From the NCBI GenBank assembly GCA_946885765.1, contig CAMPHD010000035.1, positions 1 through 15,138 on the forward strand: DNA of 15,138 nt, given 5' to 3'. Position numbers and translations under genes: made by a program. Of the stretch, positions 7,224-15,138 are shown one piece after another. The first letter of the stretch is position 1. Every line of letters begins with the position of its first letter. The notes below the pieces were generated by a model. The model was not told the origin of the DNA. It worked only from the letters and a program-made list of their open reading frames with translations, and did not search any database. Source of the DNA: an uncultured Thalassospira sp. Lineage in GTDB: Bacteria > Pseudomonadota > Alphaproteobacteria > Rhodospirillales_A > Thalassospiraceae.

Positions 7224-8045
7224 GTGCTTCGTAAGGCTTCCAAGAATGTTATTGCTGCTTGTGGTCTGGCCCTGCTTCTTGCGGCCTGCTCCAGCGACGA
7301 CAAACCGGAATATATCGAACGCCCGGTTTCCGAGCTTTATAACGGCGCACAGGACCTTCTGGATGCCAAGGAATACCAGAAAGCCGCCGAGGCCTTTGAC
7401 GAGGTTGAACGTCAACATCCCTATTCGGTCTGGGCGACCAAGGCGACGCTTATGTCGGCCTATGCCTATTATCAGGACAACAAATATGACGATGCGATCA
7501 CCGCGATTGATCGCTTCATATCTCTGCACCCTGCAAACCCGGATGTGCCCTATGCCTATTACCTAAAGGCACTGTCCTATTACGAACAGATTTCCGACGT
7601 TGGCCGCGATCAGCAGATGACCCAGCATGCGATGGATTCGCTTGACGACGTGATCCGCCGTTTCCCCGACAGCCAGTATGCGCGCGATGCGAAACTGAAA
7701 AAGGACCTGACGGTTGACCACCTTGCCGGCAAGGAAATGAGTGTTGGCCGCTATTATCAGGATCGCGGCGAATATCTGGCGGCGATCAACCGGTTCAAAT
7801 CAGTTCTTGAGAAATACCAGACCACCACCCACGTGCCCGAGGCACTGGCACGCCTGACTGAAAGCTATCTGGCACTTGGTCTTGAAGGCGAAGCCAAACG
7901 CACCGCATCGGTGCTGGGCCATAACTTCCCGGGCAGTCCGTGGTATGAAGAATCATACGATCTTCTGGCTGGTGACGGCATAAACACCCGCGAGGGAGAA
8001 AGCTGGTGGCATTCGACCACCACCGCCCTTGGTGACTGGTTCTGA
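7224..8045 (+). CDS. bamD: Outer membrane assembly lipoprotein BamD
   Basis: Essential lipoprotein of the BAM complex, which folds beta-barrel proteins into the outer membrane; formerly called ComL. 273 residues, usual for the family. The N-terminus is a lipoprotein signal with lipobox LAAC, so Cys22 should be the lipidated first residue of the mature protein. The body is tetratricopeptide-like helical repeats: YNGAQDLLDAKEYQKAAEAF, then AYAYYQDNKYDDAITAIDRF, and later YYQDRGEYLAAINRFKSVLE. Two regularly placed IDRFISLHP / IRRFPDSQYA segments are typical. The start is GTG, with AGGA about nine bases upstream. The gene has its own extended -10 promoter and is followed after 225 bases by recN, the usual alphaproteobacterial neighbour. 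Confidence 0.95.
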   Translation: MLRKASKNVIAACGLALLLAACSSDDKPEYIERPVSELYNGAQDLLDAKEYQKAAEAFDEVERQHPYSVWATKATLMSAYAYYQDNKYDDAITAIDRFISLHPANPDVPYAYYLKALSYYEQISDVGRDQQMTQHAMDSLDDVIRRFPDSQYARDAKLKKDLTVDHLAGKEMSVGRYYQDRGEYLAAINRFKSVLEKYQTTTHVPEALARLTESYLALGLEGEAKRTASVLGHNFPGSPWYEESYDLLAGDGINTREGESWWHSTTTALGDWF

Positions 8046-8076
8046 TTCTCGCCGCGTCGCGTTACTTTTCCCATCA

Positions 8077-8091
8077 GAACACATCAAGAAC
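8077..8091. promoter_or_regulatory. LexA (SOS) box upstream of recN
   Basis: GAACACATCAAGAAC is an exact GAAC-N7-GAAC match, the direct-repeat LexA operator of alphaproteobacteria (GTTC-N7-GTTC on the other strand). It sits in the bamD-recN gap, 180 bases before the recN ATG. TTGTTT (8094-8099) and TTGTCA (8101-8106) just downstream are possible -35 elements, so bound LexA could occlude a recN promoter. Confidence 0.75.
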
Positions 8092-8148
8092 ACTTGTTTC
8101 TTGTCAGTTGTTTTTCAACATTTTTCGCTATTTCCTGCGGCCCACAGC

Positions 8149-8173
8149 GGCACGGTGAATTTTGCCCCGTGCC
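8149..8173 (+). other. GC-rich stem-loop in the recN leader
   Basis: GGCACGG (8149-8155) and CCGTGCC (8167-8173) pair perfectly around an 11-base loop. No T-run follows. It lies between the LexA box and the recN start, so it would be in the recN leader if transcription starts near the box. Function not evident. Confidence 0.45.
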
Positions 8174-8270
8174 AAAGCTTGCAAGGCGCGCTACGATTGG
8201 GCACTCTGCATGTCGCAATGTCGCCTGACGGGCACCATCGCCGCTGTTTTAACAATGTCAGTATCCCGCA

Positions 8271-9941
8271 ATGCTTCGACGGCTTAGCATCCGAAATGTT
8301 GTTCTGATCGACAAGCTGGACCTTGATTTCCGCGACGGGCTTAGCGTGCTTACCGGGGAAACCGGTGCGGGGAAATCGATCCTTCTTGATTCGTTGGGTC
8401 TGGCATTGGGCGCGCGCGCCGATAGCGGGCTCGTGCGCCATGGCACGGATAAATGCAGCGTCACAGCAACCTTCACCCTGCCCGCTGGCCATCCGGTTTA
8501 CGGGCTTCTGGCAGAACAGGATATCGAGGTTGAAGACGACGAACTGGTGGTACGTCGTGTTGTCACCTCGGACGGGCGGTCGCGCGCCTATGTCAATGAT
8601 CAGTCGGTTTCGGTCGGGCTTTTGCGCGATGTCGGCAATTACTGTGTTGAAATTCAGGGACAGTTTGACCAGCACGGATTGCTGGACCCGACAACCCACC
8701 GCGCGACCCTTGATGCCCATGGTAATCTTGGCAGTCTTGCCCTTGCGGTGCGAGATCAATGGCGCGCATGGCGGGACACGCAAAAGGAACTGAGCGCGGC
8801 CACCAACCGGATCAACAAGGCGCGCGAAGAAGAAGAATGGCTGCGCCATGCGGTTGACGAGCTTGAAAAGCTTGGCCCCGAGGAAGGCGAGGAAGAACGC
8901 CTTGCCGAGGAACGCCAGTTCCTGATGCATGGGGAAAAGCTTGTTGCGGCCCTTAACGATGCCGCAGGCGAGCTTTCGCGTGGTAAAGGCGCCGAAAGCG
9001 CGCTTCGCAGTGCGCAGCGCCATCTTGAACGCGAATTGCAAAAGGCCGAAGGCCGGTTCGAACCGATTATCGAGGCACTGGACCGGGCCGCGATCGAGCT
9101 TGAAGAAGCATCGCGTGCGATATCGGTTACTCTTGCCGATCTGAATGTCGATACCGGACAGCAGGAAAATGTCGAGGAACGGCTGTTTGCTCTGCGCGCG
9201 GCGGCCCGCAAATACAATGTGCCGGTCGATGGGCTAAATGGCCTGATGAAGGATTACCGCAGCCAGATCGATCAGCTTGAATTCGGTGAAAAGGAATTGT
9301 CGCGCCTGACGGCTGCCGTCGCCGAACACCGAGCGGCCTTCATTGATGCCGCGCAAAAGCTTCATGGTGCGCGCAAAGCCGCCGCCGAAACGCTTGATGC
9401 CGCGATCAATGGTGAATTGCCGCCGCTTCGCATGGAAAAGGCGCGCTTTGTCACCGACATTGCCGAGCTTGAAGAAAACGAATGGGGCATCGACGGGATC
9501 GACCGCATTCAGTTCATGGTCGCCACCAACCCCGGCAGTCCCGCCGGACCGTTAAACAAGATCGCATCCGGGGGCGAGCTTTCCCGTTTCCTGCTGGCAC
9601 TCAAGGTGGTTCTGGCACGTGTTTCCGCCGTGCCGAGCCTTGTATTTGACGAAGTCGACAGCGGTGTTGGCGGGGCGACGGCGGCTGCCATTGGCGAACG
9701 CCTGCATTTGCTGGCCGAGGAACGCCAGATCCTTGTGATTACGCACAGCCCGCAGGTCGCCGCGCGTGGACGCACCCATTTCAATATTGCCAAAAGCGAG
9801 AATGACGGCAGCATGGTGACGCGTGTGAACGAGCTGGTTGATGGTGCCCGGCGCGAGGAAATCGCGCGGATGCTGGCCGGTCATTCGATCACCGCCGAAG
9901 CCCGTGCTGCGGCCGACAGCCTGTTGGACCAACCCCGCTAG
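8271..9941 (+). CDS. recN: DNA repair ATPase RecN
   Basis: SMC-like ATPase acting in recombinational repair of double-strand breaks; 556 residues, the family norm. Walker A GETGAGKS is at residues 29-36. A central acidic, heptad-rich coiled coil covers roughly residues 160-390 (for example INKAREEEEWLRHAVDELEKL). The ABC signature ASGGELSRF is at 432-440 and Walker B LVFDEVDSGVGG at 457-468, with Asp460 and Glu461 as the magnesium and catalytic acids. The ATG at 8271 is the first possible: a stop lies in frame 21 bases upstream. It gives the typical MLRRLSIRNVVLID opening, but has no clear Shine-Dalgarno sequence. A LexA box upstream indicates SOS induction. ligA follows after 61 bases and may share the transcript. 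Confidence 0.97.
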   Translation: MLRRLSIRNVVLIDKLDLDFRDGLSVLTGETGAGKSILLDSLGLALGARADSGLVRHGTDKCSVTATFTLPAGHPVYGLLAEQDIEVEDDELVVRRVVTSDGRSRAYVNDQSVSVGLLRDVGNYCVEIQGQFDQHGLLDPTTHRATLDAHGNLGSLALAVRDQWRAWRDTQKELSAATNRINKAREEEEWLRHAVDELEKLGPEEGEEERLAEERQFLMHGEKLVAALNDAAGELSRGKGAESALRSAQRHLERELQKAEGRFEPIIEALDRAAIELEEASRAISVTLADLNVDTGQQENVEERLFALRAAARKYNVPVDGLNGLMKDYRSQIDQLEFGEKELSRLTAAVAEHRAAFIDAAQKLHGARKAAAETLDAAINGELPPLRMEKARFVTDIAELEENEWGIDGIDRIQFMVATNPGSPAGPLNKIASGGELSRFLLALKVVLARVSAVPSLVFDEVDSGVGGATAAAIGERLHLLAEERQILVITHSPQVAARGRTHFNIAKSENDGSMVTRVNELVDGARREEIARMLAGHSITAEARAAADSLLDQPR

Positions 9942-9984
9942 AACGTTTGCACGGGTTCATCCCCCGCCCGTTCCAGCCCCTTAA

Positions 9985-12102
<2,118 letters not shown>

Positions 12103-12136
12103 TCAGCACAGGCAAAAGCGGAAGGAAAAATATCCG

Positions 12137-12529
12137 ATGGAAGATCTGGGCAGCTTTTTTCGCCGCTATGCCGATGCACATCTTAAATTCGAAGCAGACG
12201 CCCTCGACGCGTTCTATAACTTCCCGTGCCTGATCAATGACCTGATGGGGGTACATGCCATCGGCTCAATTGAGGATCTGCACAAATATAACCAGTCATT
12301 TTTTGGCGAGTTGCAAAACGCCGATCTGGCGATGGCCAAATCGATGCTGATCGAACAGCATTCCGCCCTGCCCGGCGGATCGCGCGCCATTGTATCGTTC
12401 CGGTTTGGCAATTCGGAAAACAATCTGATCTTTGATTGCGATTATGCCTTTGCCCTGCTCAAACAGGACGAGACATGGAAGATCGTTTTCGCCCAGCTTG
12501 ACGAAATCCGATATAGCGACCTTTACTGA
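12137..12529 (+). CDS. Small NTF2-like (SnoaL-type) protein, function unknown
   Basis: 130 residues, no signal peptide and no membrane segment, so probably cytoplasmic. An N-terminal helical part (FFRRYADAHLKFEADALDAF, then YNFPCLI) precedes alternating strands ending in DETWKIVFAQLDE, the pattern of a single-domain NTF2-like fold, a cone-shaped alpha+beta scaffold used by small enzymes and binding proteins. I see no catalytic signature and cannot name a substrate. AAGGA lies about ten bases before the ATG. It begins 34 bases after ligA on the same strand, so it is likely read from the ligA transcript, but nothing in the protein ties it to ligation. The next gene converges on it, 33 bases away, with no clear terminator between. 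Confidence 0.72.
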   Translation: MEDLGSFFRRYADAHLKFEADALDAFYNFPCLINDLMGVHAIGSIEDLHKYNQSFFGELQNADLAMAKSMLIEQHSALPGGSRAIVSFRFGNSENNLIFDCDYAFALLKQDETWKIVFAQLDEIRYSDLY

Positions 12530-12562
12530 TTAAGTCGTCATAGGCGCGACCCTGCAGTCATG

Positions 12563-13558
12563 TCACTTGTCTGAATGCACTGAACGCCCGGTTGCCGAAA
12601 AGAACGGCCGGGCCAATAACCGGCCAAGACCGGCCAGTGTCACCCCGTTCTTGATCGAAGCAACACCGACAATGACAACGGCAAAGCCCAGTGCCTGCGG
12701 TGTGGTAAGAACTTCACCGAGCAACAGCCATGCCGCAAAGAATGTCATGGCGGGGCCGGAAAGTGAAATAAGAGCCGCCTGTGTTGCGCCAATCCGCCGG
12801 ATGCCTTCATAAAGCAGGAAGAACGGGATCACGGTGCAAAAAATCGAAATGCCTGCCGTCCACAAAACCCCGTCAACATTCAGGTTCAGCGGCTTGGTGA
12901 CGATCAGTTCATAGATGATCATCGATGCACCGGCCATCGTGTTGACCAGGGCGGCAAAATGCATCGATCCAATGACCGAGATCATCCGCTGCCCGAAATA
13001 AAGGTAACAGGCATAAGTCAGGGCGGATGCAAACGCGAGCGACGCCCCCAGCCAAAGCTGATCTGAAACAGCACCGATCCCGTTGGGGGCGAGAACAAGT
13101 ACCAACCCGACATAAGTGACCGCAAAGCAGACAAACTGGCGCAAGGGAGGAAGCCGCCACTTATGCAGGCATTCAAGGATCAGGACGATGGCCGGGAATG
13201 TGAAAAGCACGATCCGCGAGACGGTGACTTCAATCACCGACACGGCGGTGAAATCAAACAAGGAAGCGGCAAAGAACAGCCCGCCATAAAGTGCGCCCCA
13301 GAGAATGTCGACTGGCTTCATCGTACGTTCGCCCGGGCGGTGTTTGCCAAACAGATAAACACCGATCCAGAAAAACGGCATCGCGATCAGAAAACGCAAC
13401 AGCAGCAAACCATCCACCGTCATGCCGGTGGCATAAACGTATTTCGCCAACAGCCCCTTCATCGCAAATGCCACAGTCGACAGCAATACAAGGGTCAGGG
13501 CCGAACCCGATGGCTTTGCCACGGATTTGGCATCTGATGGCGCGGATGGTTTTGTCAT
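12563..13558 (-). CDS. EamA/DMT-family membrane transporter
   Basis: Inner-membrane protein of the drug/metabolite transporter superfamily, 331 residues with about ten hydrophobic segments in two repeated EamA halves (roughly residues 20-160 and 170-310). Members usually export amino acids, metabolites or drugs; the substrate cannot be read from the sequence. Typical family wording includes LLLLRFLIAMPFFW in the first half and a late ISLSGPAMTFFAAWLLLGEVLTTPQALGF, which matches the conserved second-half motif. About 17 polar residues precede the first membrane segment. GGAG seven bases before the ATG supports the start. The gene is divergent from a LysR-type regulator, with a LysR binding site between them, so that regulator probably controls it. 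Confidence 0.88.
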   Translation of the reverse strand: MTKPSAPSDAKSVAKPSGSALTLVLLSTVAFAMKGLLAKYVYATGMTVDGLLLLRFLIAMPFFWIGVYLFGKHRPGERTMKPVDILWGALYGGLFFAASLFDFTAVSVIEVTVSRIVLFTFPAIVLILECLHKWRLPPLRQFVCFAVTYVGLVLVLAPNGIGAVSDQLWLGASLAFASALTYACYLYFGQRMISVIGSMHFAALVNTMAGASMIIYELIVTKPLNLNVDGVLWTAGISIFCTVIPFFLLYEGIRRIGATQAALISLSGPAMTFFAAWLLLGEVLTTPQALGFAVVIVGVASIKNGVTLAGLGRLLARPFFSATGRSVHSDK

Positions 13559-13585
13559 TATTGTCTCCGGTCTCTCTCGACCTCA

Positions 13586-13614
13586 ACTATCTGCCGCGCA
13601 CAGTCATTATTCAA
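13586..13614 (-). promoter_or_regulatory. Candidate promoter of the EamA transporter gene
   Basis: On the minus strand, TTGAAT (13614-13609) and GATAGT (13591-13586) are 17 bases apart, each matching four of six consensus positions. Transcription would begin near 13579, about 20 bases before the ATG. The LysR-type site at 13633-13655 would be centred near -65, the standard position for this activator family. The palindrome AATTCGAATT at 13613-13622 overlaps the -35 and could be the activation half-site. Confidence 0.5.
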
Positions 13615-13632
13615 TTCGAATTAAATGTTATC

Positions 13633-13655
13633 AGATATCAGGATTTGCTATATCT
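13633..13655. promoter_or_regulatory. LysR-type regulator binding site (T-N11-A)
   Basis: AGATAT (13633-13638) and ATATCT (13650-13655) form a perfect inverted repeat with an 11-base spacer. The inner bases give T-N11-A, the hallmark of LysR-type recognition sites. It lies between the divergent LysR gene and EamA gene, 45 bases before the LysR ATG, so it could serve both autoregulation and activation of the transporter. Confidence 0.65.
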
Positions 13656-13699
13656 AATGAAACATCCGCCGGTTCATATTCCTTTTGGATTGCAGATAA

Positions 13700-14605
13700 A
13701 TGGACATCAAACAGCTTCGAAGCTTTGTTCACATTGCCGAACTTGGCAGCCTGTCGCGCGCAGCCGACCGGCTGAACCTGTCACAACCAGCTCTTAGCCG
13801 GCAGCTTAACCTTCTGGAAGAAGCACTTGATACCCGCCTGCTGGAACGGACAGGACGCGGGGTCAAACTGACCGAAGCCGGCCAGATGCTGGCCGAACGG
13901 GCACGGGTTATTCTGGGTGATCTCGCACGGCTGGAGGCAGATCTTTCGGCCCGACGCAGCAAGGTGACCGGTCATGTCCATGTCGGTGTGCCGCCCAGTG
14001 CCGGGATCGTCATTACCGGTGCGCTGGTCGAAGCATTGCGCGAACGCTATCCCGATCTGAACATCTCGATTGCCGAGGATCTGACAGGTGACGTGCAGGA
14101 AGGATTGCTATCGGGCCGTCTTGATATCGGCATCCTGCATGACGGCATGATATCGCGCAGCCTGCATGCCGAGCCATTGTGGCGCGAAGACCTGTTTCTG
14201 ATATCCCATCCGTCGCGCGTTGGCGAAGGCGAAACCGAAATTGCCTATGAAGATGTTCTGGCACTGCCATTGATCATGCCAACCCCGAAACACGGGCTGC
14301 GTGCCAAAATGCAGGAAGCAGCATTTCGTGCCGGTCGCCCCCTAACCCCGGTGGTCGAAGCCGATGCATTGCGGGTTCTGGTCGATCTGGTCCATCGTGA
14401 TCTCGGCCATACGGTTTTGCCGCGAAGCTCATTGGTGATGGAACTATCGACCGGGCGGCTCAAGGCACGGCGGATCGTCAATCCGCAATTGTCGCGCAAG
14501 GTGATGCTGTCCTGGCTTCAGGATCGCCCGCTGAGTACCGGGGCCAAGGCCGTGCTTGATACATTGCGCGATCTGGCCGGCACCATGCCGATGGCGGATA
14601 ACTGA
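13700..14605 (+). CDS. LysR-family transcriptional regulator
   Basis: 301 residues, standard for the family. The N-terminal winged helix-turn-helix is clear: MDIKQLRSFVHIAELGS, then LSRAADRLNLSQPALSRQL at residues 18-36, and LLERTGRGVKLTEAGQ at about 47-62. A linker helix follows, and from about residue 90 the periplasmic-binding-protein-like effector domain (GHVHVGVPPSAGIVI onward). The inducer cannot be deduced. It is divergent from an EamA transporter across 141 bases that hold a T-N11-A inverted repeat, so it most likely controls that exporter in response to the exported compound or a related metabolite. There is little Shine-Dalgarno sequence before the ATG, consistent with low expression. 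Confidence 0.93.
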   Translation: MDIKQLRSFVHIAELGSLSRAADRLNLSQPALSRQLNLLEEALDTRLLERTGRGVKLTEAGQMLAERARVILGDLARLEADLSARRSKVTGHVHVGVPPSAGIVITGALVEALRERYPDLNISIAEDLTGDVQEGLLSGRLDIGILHDGMISRSLHAEPLWREDLFLISHPSRVGEGETEIAYEDVLALPLIMPTPKHGLRAKMQEAAFRAGRPLTPVVEADALRVLVDLVHRDLGHTVLPRSSLVMELSTGRLKARRIVNPQLSRKVMLSWLQDRPLSTGAKAVLDTLRDLAGTMPMADN

Positions 14606-14611
14606 TAAACA

Positions 14612-14642
14612 AATCCCCGGCACGACAGGCATACCGGGGATT
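14612..14642. terminator. Shared hairpin terminator between convergent genes
   Basis: AATCCCCGG (14612-14620) pairs with CCGGGGATT (14634-14642) around a 13-base loop. On the minus strand it is followed by TTGTTTATC, T-rich enough for termination of the aldo/keto reductase message about 20 bases past its stop. In the plus direction it follows the LysR stop by a few bases but lacks a T-run, so it is weaker there. Confidence 0.65.
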
Positions 14643-14662
14643 GATCAAAGGTTCGAAACCGA

Positions 14663-15138
14663 TCAGACCGAGGCTTCGGAATCAGATGATTTCTGCCACA
14701 GGTTCAGGCCGCCATCGGTCGCGTATTTGTCGATTTCAGCCAGTTCCTCGGCACTGAATTCAAGGTTATTCAGGGCATCAAGGCTGTTATCAAGCTGTTC
14801 GACATGACGCGCCCCAATCAGGGCCGACGTGATTTCCGGGCGACGCAGGACCCATGCAATCGCCATCTGTGCCAGTGTCTGACCACGACGTTTGGCGATT
14901 TCGTTCAGTGCCCGCACACGGTTCAGGTTGTCTTCGGACAGCATGCCGGACTGGAACGACCCTTCAAGGGCAGCACGGGAATTTTCCGGCACACCGTTCA
15001 GGTATTTGTTGGTCAGAAGCCCTTGGGCAAGCGGCGAGAAAGCAATGCAGCCAATGCCAAGTTCGGACAGGGTATCAAGCAAACCTTCGGTTTCGACCCA
15101 GCGGTTCAGCATCGAATAGGATGGCTGATGAATGACGC
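14663..15138 (-). CDS. Aldo/keto reductase, YghZ/Gpr-like, C-terminal part
   Basis: The last 158 codons of a gene that enters from the right edge; the reading frame is open to the window end, so the 5' part, including the catalytic Asp-Tyr-Lys-His set, is outside. The visible text VIHQPSYSMLNRWVE, then GIGCIAFSPLAQGLLTNKYLNG, ALIGARHVEQLDNSLDALNN and a terminal LNLWQKSSD closely resembles what I recall of E. coli YghZ (Gpr), an NADPH-dependent reductase of L-glyceraldehyde 3-phosphate and other aldehydes, possibly also called a potassium-channel beta-subunit homologue. The IGARHVEQL block is the family's NADPH 2'-phosphate and adenine contact region. The methionine at 15112 is internal, not a start. 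The gene converges with the LysR gene over a hairpin. The physiological substrate here is uncertain. Confidence 0.88.
   Translation of the reverse strand, partial: VIHQPSYSMLNRWVETEGLLDTLSELGIGCIAFSPLAQGLLTNKYLNGVPENSRAALEGSFQSGMLSEDNLNRVRALNEIAKRRGQTLAQMAIAWVLRRPEITSALIGARHVEQLDNSLDALNNLEFSAEELAEIDKYATDGGLNLWQKSSDSEASV

Noticed and set aside
8115..9041. Open frame (308 codons) on the minus strand across the bamD-recN gap and recN
   Set aside because: It covers the recN N-terminal coding region and the LexA box, and its translation resembles no family I know. A real gene there would conflict with the clear recN signals.
14663..15112. Complete small protein starting at the methionine at 15112
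   Set aside because: The frame stays open to the window edge and the upstream residues (VIHQPSYS) continue the aldo/keto reductase family, so this is an internal methionine of a truncated gene.

Overview
The window looks like chromosomal DNA of a marine alphaproteobacterium. The gene order ftsA-ftsZ-lpxC-bamD-recN-ligA is the usual alphaproteobacterial arrangement. The SOS box upstream of recN is of the alphaproteobacterial type (GAAC-N7-GAAC). The FtsZ tail ([10 protein letters not shown]) and the FtsA N-terminus fit that class. Moderate GC and the protein wording suggest Thalassospira or a close relative; this is recognition from memory, not a search.

Layout. (1) 1-2265, minus strand: a carbohydrate ABC importer operon of the GtsABC (glucose/mannose) type, with the binding protein first, then permease 1, then the first 16 codons of permease 2, which runs off the left edge. 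Its promoter, about 2304-2332, is embraced by two identical, inverted 14-bp LacI-type operators. (2) 2565-12102, plus strand: ftsA, ftsZ, lpxC, bamD, recN and ligA (division, outer-membrane biogenesis, DNA repair and replication). The run is cut by two strong intrinsic terminators, after ftsZ and after lpxC. bamD and recN have their own control signals, so this is a conserved gene order rather than one operon. (3) 12137-12529, plus: a small NTF2-like protein just behind ligA. (4) 12563-13558, minus: a 10-TM EamA/DMT exporter, divergent from a LysR-type regulator at 13700-14605. Between them lies an AGATAT-N11-ATATCT site centred about -65 from the exporter's best promoter. (5) 14663-15138, minus: the C-terminal half of a YghZ/Gpr-like aldo/keto reductase, entering from the right edge and converging with the LysR gene over a shared hairpin.

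How the parts work together. FtsA tethers FtsZ to the membrane to form the Z ring. LpxC commits lipid A synthesis and BamD inserts outer-membrane proteins, so envelope growth sits next to division. RecN and LigA handle break repair and nick sealing. The flanking loci (sugar import; exporter plus LysR; aldo/keto reductase) are accessory metabolism. The sugar operon lies directly against ftsA, with no ftsQ between them.

I see no mobile element, CRISPR array, tRNA or rRNA, and no clearly novel multi-gene system. The points most worth a second look are regulatory: the paired LacI-type operators, the LexA box before recN, the LysR site at -65, and the inverted repeats plus a CtrA-like motif in the ftsA-ftsZ gap.
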